This document shows, piece after piece, positions 5,393 to 11,337 of a stretch of DNA of 17,206 nucleotides; the first letter of the stretch is position 1, and each line of letters starts with the position of its first letter. The notes beneath the pieces were generated by a model that was given only the letters and a program-made list of their open reading frames with translations, searched no databases and was not told the origin of the DNA. The DNA is taken from NCBI GenBank assembly GCA_035473395.1, contig DATIOF010000171.1, positions 1 through 17,206 on the forward strand, given 5' to 3'. The stretch is from AC-32 sp035473395 (GTDB taxonomy: Bacteria > Actinomycetota > Thermoleophilia > Gaiellales > Gaiellaceae). A program made the translations under genes and the position numbers.

Positions 5393-6834
5393 TGGCCACG
5401 ACCTCTGCGATCGACGTCGTCATGCCCCAGATGGGCGTCTCCGTCTCCGAGGGGACGATCACGAAGTGGCTCAAGCAGGAAGGCGAGCCCATCGAGGCCG
5501 ACGAGTCGCTGCTCGAGATCTCGACCGACAAGGTCGACACCGAGGTGCCGAGCCCCGGCTCGGGAATCGTGCAGCAGATCCTCGTCCAGGAGGGCGAGAC
5601 GGTCGAGGTCGGCACGAAGCTCGCGGTGATCGCGCCCGAGGGCGCCGAGGCTCCGGCCGCGGCAGAGGCACCGCCCGAGCCCGCGACGCAGGAAGCGGCC
5701 GCAGAGGTGGAGGCGCCGTCCAGCTCTGAGGGCGAGGCCCCGGTGCCCGAAGCCGCGCCGCCGCCCGAGGCCGCGCCCGCGCCCGCACCGCCGGTGCCCG
5801 CCGCCCCGGTCGCGGCCGACGAGAACGGAGGCGGCGAGAAGACGTTCGTCTCGCCGGTCGTCGCGCGGATCGCTGCCGAGCACGGCGTCGACGTCAACCA
5901 GGTTTCCGGCACCGGCCGCGGCGGCCGCGTGACCAAGAAGGACATCCTCGCCTTCGTCGAGTCCGGCGGCGCGGCAGCACAGCCCGACCCGCAGGAGCAG
6001 GCTGCCCCGGCAGCGCCCGAGGCTCCGCCCGCCCCGGTGCCTGCGCAACCCGAGCCGGCTCCTGCCCCGCCGACACCCGCAGCCGCGGCGTCGACTGCCC
6101 CGGCGCAGCCGGAGGCCGAGCCGGGCGAGAGCTACGAGCCGATGACGGCGATGCGGCGTGGGATCGCAGAGCACATGCGCCGCTCGCTCGACACCTCCGC
6201 GCACGTGACGAGCGCGATCGAGGTCGACATGTCCCGCGTGGTCGCGATCCGCAAGAAGCTGAAGGGCGAGTACACGAAGAGCTACGGCGTCAACCCCACC
6301 TACCTCTCTTTCGTCGCTCGCGCGACCGTCGAGACGCTCCGCGACTACCCGTGGATCAACGGCGAGCTACGCGGCGACCAGATCGTGACACGCAACTACG
6401 TCAACCTCGGCTTCGCGGTCGAGCTCGCCGACGGCAAGGGCCTGATCGTCCCGGTCGTCCGCCACACCGAGGGCCTGAACCTGCTCGGGATGGCGCGCGC
6501 GATCTCGGAGATTGCTCAGCGCGCCCGCGACAAGAAGCTGCTGCCCGACAACGTGCAGGGCGGCACCTTCACGATCACCAACCCCGGCGGCTACGGCACC
6601 TTCCACGGCACGCCGGTGATCAGCCAGCCGCAGGCCGCGATCCTCGGCACCTACGCGGTCGTCAAGCGGCCGTGGGTGATCCAGGACGACCGCGGCGAGG
6701 ACGTGATCGCGATCCGGCCGATCATGAACCTGACGCTCACGTACGACCACCGGCTCGTGGACGGCGCGCTCGCCGGCCGCTTCCTGCGCGACCTGCGCGA
6801 GAAGCTCGAGTCGTGGGACGAATCGAACTACTAG
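5392..6834 (+). CDS. Dihydrolipoamide acyltransferase (E2) of the 2-oxoacid dehydrogenase complex
   Basis: Core of the complex: it accepts the acyl group on lipoyl-lysine and passes it to CoA. The 480 residues divide into a single lipoyl domain (about 7-83) with the lipoylated lysine K47 in ISTDKVDTE, a first Ala/Pro/Glu linker (about 84-146), the E1/E3-binding domain (about 152-190, FVSPVVARIAAEHGVD to KKDILAFVE), a second Ala/Pro linker (about 191-245), and the acyltransferase domain (about 246-480). The active site HRLVDG gives H453 and D457. K47 is the expected substrate of the LipB and LipA encoded downstream. The ATG overlaps the E1 beta stop by one base. No E3 gene follows. The stop codon overlaps that of the convergent TetR gene in a shared CTAG. 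Substrate specificity is unresolved. Confidence 0.94.
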   Translation: MATTSAIDVVMPQMGVSVSEGTITKWLKQEGEPIEADESLLEISTDKVDTEVPSPGSGIVQQILVQEGETVEVGTKLAVIAPEGAEAPAAAEAPPEPATQEAAAEVEAPSSSEGEAPVPEAAPPPEAAPAPAPPVPAAPVAADENGGGEKTFVSPVVARIAAEHGVDVNQVSGTGRGGRVTKKDILAFVESGGAAAQPDPQEQAAPAAPEAPPAPVPAQPEPAPAPPTPAAAASTAPAQPEAEPGESYEPMTAMRRGIAEHMRRSLDTSAHVTSAIEVDMSRVVAIRKKLKGEYTKSYGVNPTYLSFVARATVETLRDYPWINGELRGDQIVTRNYVNLGFAVELADGKGLIVPVVRHTEGLNLLGMARAISEIAQRARDKKLLPDNVQGGTFTITNPGGYGTFHGTPVISQPQAAILGTYAVVKRPWVIQDDRGEDVIAIRPIMNLTLTYDHRLVDGALAGRFLRDLREKLESWDESNY

Positions 6835-7337
6835 AGCTTCGCTGAGAACAGGCGCAGCGCCTCGTCGGTGCGGCGCAGGTCGCCGGTTGCGAGCCGGTCG
6901 AGCAGCAACCCGCGGACGACCGCGACCATCAACGTCGCCGTCGCCTCGTCGACCGGCGGGTGCCAGCTCGTGCGCAGGAAGTCGAGCCAGTCGCGCACCA
7001 GCGGCTCGGCCTCGCCCCGGCCAAGACCGCCGACGTAGACCTCGAAGAACAAGCGCAGGAACCGTTCGCGCTCGGGCGCTGCGATCCAGGCCCAGACGTC
7101 CTCGAGCGTCCGTACCTCGGCCTCGAGCAGAGCCGCCTCGCGCCGGCGGATCTCGGCGAGCACCTCGTGGATCAGGCGCTCCTTCGACTCGAAGTCGTAG
7201 AGCAGCATCCGCGGGCTGGTACCGAGCGCCTTCGCCAGCGGGCGCAGGCTGAGCCCCGCAAGCCCTTGGTCGAGGACGTAGTCAGCGGCCTTGGCAAGGA
7301 CGGCAGCACGACGGGTGGGGTCGACGGGTCTGGCCAT
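6831..7337 (-). CDS. TetR/AcrR-family transcriptional regulator
   Basis: The 168-residue product has an N-terminal TetR DNA-binding domain: a first helix from ADYVLDQGLAGLSLR, then a helix-turn-helix at about 29-49 (LSLRPLAKALGTSPRMLLYDF) leading into the typical ESKERLIHEVL. The all-helical C-terminal ligand domain (about 60-168) is short for the family and rich in Leu and Arg; no ligand can be read from it. Such proteins usually repress the neighbouring divergent gene, here the small membrane protein at 7377, and through it perhaps lipB. The ATG at 7337 is 39 bp from that gene's start. No Shine-Dalgarno sequence precedes it. Its stop lies inside the E2 stop region (4-nt convergent overlap), so there is no terminator between the two. 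Confidence 0.88.
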   Translation of the reverse strand: MARPVDPTRRAAVLAKAADYVLDQGLAGLSLRPLAKALGTSPRMLLYDFESKERLIHEVLAEIRRREAALLEAEVRTLEDVWAWIAAPERERFLRLFFEVYVGGLGRGEAEPLVRDWLDFLRTSWHPPVDEATATLMVAVVRGLLLDRLATGDLRRTDEALRLFSAKL

Positions 7338-7376
7338 TAGTGGTACGGTCGTTTCATAAACTAGCGAGAGGACAGG
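7338..7376. promoter_or_regulatory. Divergent promoter/operator region of the TetR and membrane-protein genes
   Basis: These 39 bp must hold both promoters. On the plus strand TAAACT (7357-7362) is a plausible -10, followed by a purine-rich ribosome binding site, GAGAGGACAGG, before ATG 7377. The small dyad GTTT-CAT-AAAC (7351-7361) overlaps that -10, and ACG-GT-CGT (7345-7352) lies beside it; either could be the core of the TetR operator. Both dyads are short, so this is only suggestive. Confidence 0.35.
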
Positions 7377-7718
7377 ATGCTGGTCAGGATCGACGCCGTG
7401 TTTGAGGCCGTTCTCGGGATCGTCCTGCTCCTTTGCGCGGCGACCGGCGTGCTCGACGGCTCCGACTTCCCGCGCCCGGTCGGCACGCTCGTGCTCGTGA
7501 TCGTCGGCCTCGCCCTCGTCGTGGTCGCGGTGCTGATCTGGAGCGGCCGCGTCTCTCTGCGGGCGCTCGTCGTCTGCAACGCCGCGAGCGCAGTCGCCGG
7601 GATCGCGTGGCTCGTCGCGGTGTCCGGCTTCTCGACCGCGGGGACAATCGCGGTCGCCGTGACGGTCGCCGGGCTTTCCGGCCTGACCGCCGTACAGGCC
7701 GCTACGCTCCGGGCGTGA
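7377..7718 (+). CDS. Small integral membrane protein, four predicted transmembrane segments
   Basis: The 113-residue product is nearly all hydrophobic, with four likely membrane helices at about 5-24, 34-55, 60-83 and 86-108, short loops and few charges (R31/P32 in the first loop, SGRVSLR before the third helix). No enzymatic motif is visible and I do not recognise the family. The ATG is supported by AGAGGACAGG just upstream. It is divergent from the TetR gene and is its most likely target. Its stop overlaps the lipB GTG by 4 nt (GTGA), so the two could be co-transcribed, although lipB also seems to have a promoter of its own. A transport or small-molecule stress role would fit TetR control but is a guess. 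Confidence 0.7.
   Translation: MLVRIDAVFEAVLGIVLLLCAATGVLDGSDFPRPVGTLVLVIVGLALVVVAVLIWSGRVSLRALVVCNAASAVAGIAWLVAVSGFSTAGTIAVAVTVAGLSGLTAVQAATLRA
7703..7708 (+). promoter_or_regulatory. -10 element TACGCT of lipB (leaderless)
   Basis: TACGCT ends 6 nt before the lipB GTG at 7715, inside the 3' end of the upstream membrane-protein gene. The intervening CCGGGC is not a ribosome binding site. Confidence 0.4.
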
Positions 7719-8407
7719 CGCGCCCCGGGTACGTCTACCACCTGCGCGAGCCGGTCGGCTACGAGGATGGCTGGGACATGCAGCGCAATCTCGCGGACGC
7801 GGTTTTGCGCGGCGCGATGCCCGACACGGTGCTGCTGCTGGAGCACGCGCCCGTGATCACGCTCGGCCGCCGCACCGAGCCCGGCGAGCTGCACGTGCCC
7901 GACGGCGCCGAGGTCGAGATCGTCGAAACCGACCGCGGCGGCAAGTCCACCTACCACGGGCCGGGCCAGCTCGTCTGTTACCCGATCTTCGACCTGAAGC
8001 GGCACGGCCAGGACGTGAAGCGCTACTGCCGCGACCTGGAGGAGGCGTTGATCCGCACGCTCCTGCCGCTCGGGATCGCTGCGACGCGAATCGACGGCCT
8101 GACCGGCATCTGGATCCAGCCACCGCCGAGGAAGATCGCCTCGATCGGGATCCACATCTCCAAGTGGGTCACGACCCACGGCTACGCGCTCAACGTCGAC
8201 CTCGACCCGGCGCCGTTCACCGACTGGATCACCGCCTGCGGGATCGAGGACGCCGCCTTCACGACGGTCACGCGGGAGCTCGGCCGGCCGGTGACGCTCG
8301 AGGAGGTGCGGCCGCACGCGGTCGCCGCGCTCGAGGACGTCTTCGACCTCGAGCTCGAGCCGCTGACGCTCGAGCACGTCGATGCGGCCGGCCCGGTGCG
8401 GGTGTAG
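7715..8407 (+). CDS. lipB: Octanoyltransferase LipB (lipoate-protein ligase B)
   Basis: Transfers octanoate from octanoyl-acyl carrier protein to the lysine of lipoyl domains, the first step of lipoate attachment. Its 230 residues fit the family. The signature RGGKSTYHGPGQLVCYP occupies residues 74-90. The catalytic lysine is K140 in RKIASIGIHI and the acyl-accepting cysteine is C175 in ITACGIED, both in the expected context; WVTTHGYALNV (151-161) is also typical. The GTG start at 7715 overlaps the preceding stop by 4 nt and keeps the whole LipB domain (TRPGYVYHL); the open frame further upstream runs through another gene. Its substrate here would be K47 of E2 encoded 2.2 kb upstream, and LipA, which completes the cofactor, is 3.6 kb downstream. 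Confidence 0.95.
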   Translation: MTRPGYVYHLREPVGYEDGWDMQRNLADAVLRGAMPDTVLLLEHAPVITLGRRTEPGELHVPDGAEVEIVETDRGGKSTYHGPGQLVCYPIFDLKRHGQDVKRYCRDLEEALIRTLLPLGIAATRIDGLTGIWIQPPPRKIASIGIHISKWVTTHGYALNVDLDPAPFTDWITACGIEDAAFTTVTRELGRPVTLEEVRPHAVAALEDVFDLELEPLTLEHVDAAGPVRV

Positions 8408-8410
8408 CGT
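8405..8410 (+). promoter_or_regulatory. -10 element TAGCGT of the 64-aa protein gene (leaderless)
   Basis: TAGCGT begins with the lipB stop codon and ends 6 nt before the ATG at 8417. The spacer TACGCC has no ribosome binding site. Confidence 0.4.
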
Positions 8411-8416
8411 TACGCC

Positions 8417-8611
8417 ATGCTCAACAAACTGCGTGCCTGGTGGAACAAGGACGCCGAAGAGCTGGCCGTCGAAGAGACCAAGATGACCGCCCACGAGCGC
8501 GACATCGCGCAGGAGGACTACGAGGGCAAGAAGGACGATCTCGGCGGCGGCGGCTACGCGCGTCAGGTTCCCACCGACTTCGAGCGAGACTCCGAGCCAC
8601 CCCGCTACTAG
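8417..8611 (+). CDS. Small highly charged protein, 64 aa, unknown function
   Basis: The product begins MLNKLRAWWNKDAEELAVEE, suggesting a short amphipathic helix with paired Trp, followed by an acidic/lysine-rich middle (EDYEGKKDDL) and a glycine-containing, probably disordered C-terminus ending in PPRY. There is no signal peptide, Cys or known motif. Support for a real gene comes from its clean placement between lipB (9 nt gap) and the TMEM175-type gene (6 nt gap), matching codon bias and an upstream TAnnnT element. I do not recognise the family. It could be a soluble partner of its neighbours or simply an uncharacterised lineage-specific protein. Confidence 0.6.
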   Translation: MLNKLRAWWNKDAEELAVEETKMTAHERDIAQEDYEGKKDDLGGGGYARQVPTDFERDSEPPRY

Positions 8612-8617
8612 CCGGCG

Positions 8618-9208
8618 GTGAGGCCCGCCCGCCTCGAGACGTTCGCGGACGGCGTCTTCGCGATCGCCGCCACGCTACTGATCCTCAACGTCGACGCGCA
8701 AGTGACGGGTGGCGGAGACCTGGGCGACCGCCTGCTCCACATCTGGCCGTCCTACCTGGCGTACGCGGTCAGCTTCGTCACGATCGGGATCATGTGGGTG
8801 AACCACCACTGGGTGATGTCGCAGATCGATCACACCGACCGCCGCTTCCTGTTCGCCAACATCGGCCTGCTGCTGTGCATCGCCTTCGTGCCGTTCCCGA
8901 CCCGCCTGGTGGCCGAGCACATTCGCGGCGACGGCGCCCAGGACGCGGCGCTGGCCTACGGCTTCACGATGGTGGCGACGGCGATCATGTTCAACGTCAC
9001 CTGGTTCTACGCGAGCTCACGGCACCGGCTGCTGCGGCCGGATGCGGACCCCGCCCTAGTCAAGGGCATCTCCCGCAGCTACCTCCCCGGCCCCTGGATC
9101 TACCTCGCCGCGACGCTGGTCGCGTTCCTGAGCCCGACCGTGAGTGTGCTCCTCTTCCTGGCGATCGCCGTCTTCTACGTGGTCGAGAGCTCGCTCTTCG
9201 GCAGCTAG
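8618..9208 (+). CDS. TMEM175-family (DUF1211) potassium channel-like membrane protein
   Basis: The 196-residue product has six likely membrane helices, the bacterial TMEM175 layout. Helix 1 carries the family signature RLETFADGVFAIAATLLIL (residues 5-23); the usual RxxxFSDG appears as FADG, with Ala for Ser. The conserved Ile and Leu of this helix line the pore in characterised bacterial homologues, which assemble as tetramers and leak K+. Later segments include VNHHWVMSQIDHTDRRFLFAN (split across the helix 2-3 loop, about 63-83), also typical. The start is GTG 8618, 6 nt after the previous gene; a partial -10 (TACTAG) ends 6 nt before it. The stop shares CTAG with the convergent HD-GYP gene. 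Channel function is by family, not shown by this sequence. Confidence 0.85.
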   Translation: MRPARLETFADGVFAIAATLLILNVDAQVTGGGDLGDRLLHIWPSYLAYAVSFVTIGIMWVNHHWVMSQIDHTDRRFLFANIGLLLCIAFVPFPTRLVAEHIRGDGAQDAALAYGFTMVATAIMFNVTWFYASSRHRLLRPDADPALVKGISRSYLPGPWIYLAATLVAFLSPTVSVLLFLAIAVFYVVESSLFGS

Positions 9209-10545
9209 AGAGACGCGACGAGCGCGTCCACGACGCGGGGGTCGAACTGCGTCCCGCTACAGGCCAGCAGCTCCGCCTGGGCCTGCGCGATCGGGAGCGC
9301 CTTCCGGTACGAGCGGTCGCTCGTCATCGCGTTGTACGCGTCGCAGCAGGAGACGATCCTGGCCAGCAGCGGAATGCGCTCGCCGGCGAGGCCGTCGGGA
9401 TAGCCCTTGCCGTCCCAGCGCTCGTGGCAGGAGCGCACCACGCGCCCGATCTCGCCGAGCAGGCCGCCGACGCGCAGCAGCAGCTGCTCGCCCTCGACGG
9501 TGTGGCGCTCCATCACGCTGCGCTCCTCGGCGGTGAGCGGGCCGGGCTTGTTGATGATCTCGTTCGGGACGCGGACCTTGCCCACGTCGTGCAGCAGTGC
9601 CGCGAACTCGAGGTCGCGCCGCTCGCGCGCGCCGAGCTCGAGTTCGTCTGCGACCCGTAGGGCGAGGTCGACCACGTCGCGGCTGTGCACGCCGGTGTAG
9701 GCGTCGTCGGCCTCGACCACATCGCCGAGCAGGAAGGCCGTGCCGCGGTAGGCGTCGCGCAGCTCGAGCTCGTGGTCGATCCGCACCCGGCGCTCGCGGG
9801 CGAAGATCGAGAGCAGGCCGATCAGCGGCAGCGCGAGGAGCACGCCGTACGGCGAGCTCTGGGCCGCGAACGCGACGGCGAGCCCGACCGGCGCCAGTCC
9901 CGCGTCGATCACGTAGACCGACGTCATCGCCCGCAGGTGGTTCCTCGGCGGCACGCCGAGCGTGATCCACTGCCGGGCTGCGGTGACCGCAAAGTCCAGC
10001 GCGAACTGCGCGGCAAGCGCCACGACGTAGAGCGGCCACTGACTGAGCGAGGGCGCCGACTCGCCGGCGAGCCCGAGCACGAGGGCCGGCCCGATCGCAT
10101 AGGAGGCGTTCAGGAGCCGCAAGACGAGACGCTCGAGGTGCAACGTTCCGCGCGCGACCTCGAGCGAGCTGGCGAGCAGGACGCCCGCGGCTACGGCGAG
10201 CGGTACCTGGCCGGTCGGGAGCACGAACAGCATCGGCACGAGGATCAGCTCCGTCGGCACCGCGGTGCCGCTGGCGATCTCGAACTCGAGCCTGAACGCG
10301 GCCGCGTAGGCGCCGATCAGGACGAGCGCCGCCGCCACGCCGGGACTGCGGTCGGACGGGAGGTAAAGAGCCATCGCCGCGGCAGCGGCCACAAAGGCGG
10401 TCGTGAAGGCCACCAGCGACCAGAGCTCGCGCTTCGCCAAGCGCTGAAGCCGCCTCGCGCGCGCCTCTTCGATCACGCGCTGCTCGTTGGGATCGAGCAG
10501 AACCGAACGCGGGCTGGTAGCCGCAGAAGACATCCGCAGAATCAT
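9205..10545 (-). CDS. Membrane-anchored HD-GYP domain protein (probable cyclic-di-GMP phosphodiesterase)
   Basis: The 446-residue product has a cytosolic N-terminus with a charged helix (about 18-40), a membrane region of about seven or eight helices (about 41-250) that may act as a sensor, and a C-terminal HD-GYP domain (about 275-446). The HD pair is H319-D320 in LLHDVGKV, followed by MERHTVEGEQLL, and the GYP motif G381-Y382-P383 lies in HERWDGKGYPDGL; the trailing DAYNAMTSDRSYRKAL is also diagnostic. HD-GYP enzymes degrade cyclic di-GMP. The start is the ATG at 10545, with GAGGGG 7 nt upstream; a second in-frame ATG follows four codons later, and the longer open frame (to 11034) overlaps the divergent gene. 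The leader contains alternative hairpins. Its stop overlaps the TMEM175-type gene by 4 nt. Confidence 0.9.
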   Translation of the reverse strand: MILRMSSAATSPRSVLLDPNEQRVIEEARARRLQRLAKRELWSLVAFTTAFVAAAAAMALYLPSDRSPGVAAALVLIGAYAAAFRLEFEIASGTAVPTELILVPMLFVLPTGQVPLAVAAGVLLASSLEVARGTLHLERLVLRLLNASYAIGPALVLGLAGESAPSLSQWPLYVVALAAQFALDFAVTAARQWITLGVPPRNHLRAMTSVYVIDAGLAPVGLAVAFAAQSSPYGVLLALPLIGLLSIFARERRVRIDHELELRDAYRGTAFLLGDVVEADDAYTGVHSRDVVDLALRVADELELGARERRDLEFAALLHDVGKVRVPNEIINKPGPLTAEERSVMERHTVEGEQLLLRVGGLLGEIGRVVRSCHERWDGKGYPDGLAGERIPLLARIVSCCDAYNAMTSDRSYRKALPIAQAQAELLACSGTQFDPRVVDALVASL

Positions 10546-10570
10546 CGACGCGCCCCTCGGAGCCGAAGTT

Positions 10571-10629
10571 CCCTCGTTCGAGGGATCGGGTCGTCCGGGA
10601 AGCACCCATACGGGTGATGCACGCACCCG
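10571..10629 (-). promoter_or_regulatory. Structured leader with competing hairpins upstream of the HD-GYP gene
   Basis: CCCTCG-TT-CGAGGG (10571-10584) is a perfect dyad. Beside it, the central CGGGTG (10611-10616) can pair either with CACCC at 10603-10607 (4-nt loop) or with CACCCG at 10624-10629 (7-nt loop), so the two stems exclude each other. Alternatively these are spaced protein-binding repeats. I do not recognise a known riboswitch class. The 129-bp divergent region also serves the plus-strand gene at 10675. Confidence 0.4.
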
Positions 10630-10674
10630 CCCGGCGGCCAAAGTGAGAGTTGTTAGCGGCGAGGAGGAGAGAAC

Positions 10675-11310
10675 GTGGCGGCGCGTTTGGCACGGAATGG
10701 GTTGATCGCTCTCTGCGGAGTCGTGATCGTGGCGGCTCTGGCACTGACGACGGCGGCCAAGGCGGGACTGATCGGTACCGGTTCGGCCTCGTACTGCGAC
10801 CCCACCTCTGCGCAGGTCTTCGCGCCCTGGGGCGACTCCTCCGAGTATGCAACCCTGCTCAACGGCGGCTTCGAGGGCGGGAGCACTGGGTGGTTCCTGA
10901 GCGGCGGCGCACGGGTGGTCTCCGGCAACGAGCCGTTCTTCGTCGGTCATGCGGGCGACAGCCACTCCCTGCTCCTGCCCGAGGGCAGCTCGGCCTACAG
11001 CGGCACGGTCTGCTTCGCATTCGCCGACTGGCACATGCGCCTGTTCGCCCGGAACGTCGGCGCGGCGAACGGCCGGCTACGGGTACAGGTGATCGTGCCC
11101 AGCCTGCTTGGCGGCCTGCTGACGATCCTCGACGGCGGCATGATCAGCGGCGACGGCACCTGGGCTCCGTCCCCACAGCTCAAGCTCGCGCTCTGCAACG
11201 TGACGAGCCTGCTGGGCACGAGGGCGGTTGCCTTCCGCTTCACCCCGGTCGGCTCGGACGCGGCGTTCCAGATCGACGACGTCTATCTGGACCCCTGGAA
11301 AGACCGCTAA
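10675..11310 (+). CDS. Secreted protein with carbohydrate-binding-like beta-sandwich domain
   Basis: The 211-residue product starts at GTG 10675 with a strong ribosome binding site (GAGGAGGAGA, 10661-10670). Residues 1-30 form a signal peptide with a hydrophobic core LIALCGVVIVAALALTTA and a probable cleavage after A-K-A (28-30). The mature part contains LLNGGFEGGSTGWFLSGGA followed by alternating strands (DSHSLLLPEG, MRLFARNVG, RLRVQVIV, VAFRFTPVG) and ends FQIDDVYLDPWKDR, the pattern of a galactose-binding-like or carbohydrate-binding sandwich in which a final DDV(Y/F)xDP strand is common. Ligand unknown. Cysteines in YCDP, VCFAF and ALCN could form disulfides. I believe such NGGFE...W proteins recur in Thermoleophilia, but that is recollection. 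lipA follows after 27 nt. Confidence 0.72.
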   Translation: MAARLARNGLIALCGVVIVAALALTTAAKAGLIGTGSASYCDPTSAQVFAPWGDSSEYATLLNGGFEGGSTGWFLSGGARVVSGNEPFFVGHAGDSHSLLLPEGSSAYSGTVCFAFADWHMRLFARNVGAANGRLRVQVIVPSLLGGLLTILDGGMISGDGTWAPSPQLKLALCNVTSLLGTRAVAFRFTPVGSDAAFQIDDVYLDPWKDR

Positions 11311-11324
11311 GCCTGCGCCGTCTC

Positions 11325-11330
11325 TAGACT
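11325..11330 (+). promoter_or_regulatory. -10 element TAGACT of lipA (leaderless)
   Basis: TAGACT ends 7 nt before the lipA ATG at 11338. The spacer CAAGGCC has no proper ribosome binding site. Confidence 0.5.
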
Positions 11331-11337
11331 CAAGGCC

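Noticed and set aside
10546..10674. Known cyclic-di-GMP riboswitch (GEMM) in the HD-GYP leader
   Set aside because: The conserved GEMM core bases and tetraloop receptor are not recognisable; only generic alternative hairpins are reported.
10546..11034. N-terminal extension of the HD-GYP protein
   Set aside because: Overlaps the divergent secreted-protein gene and lacks family character; the ATG at 10545 has a ribosome binding site.
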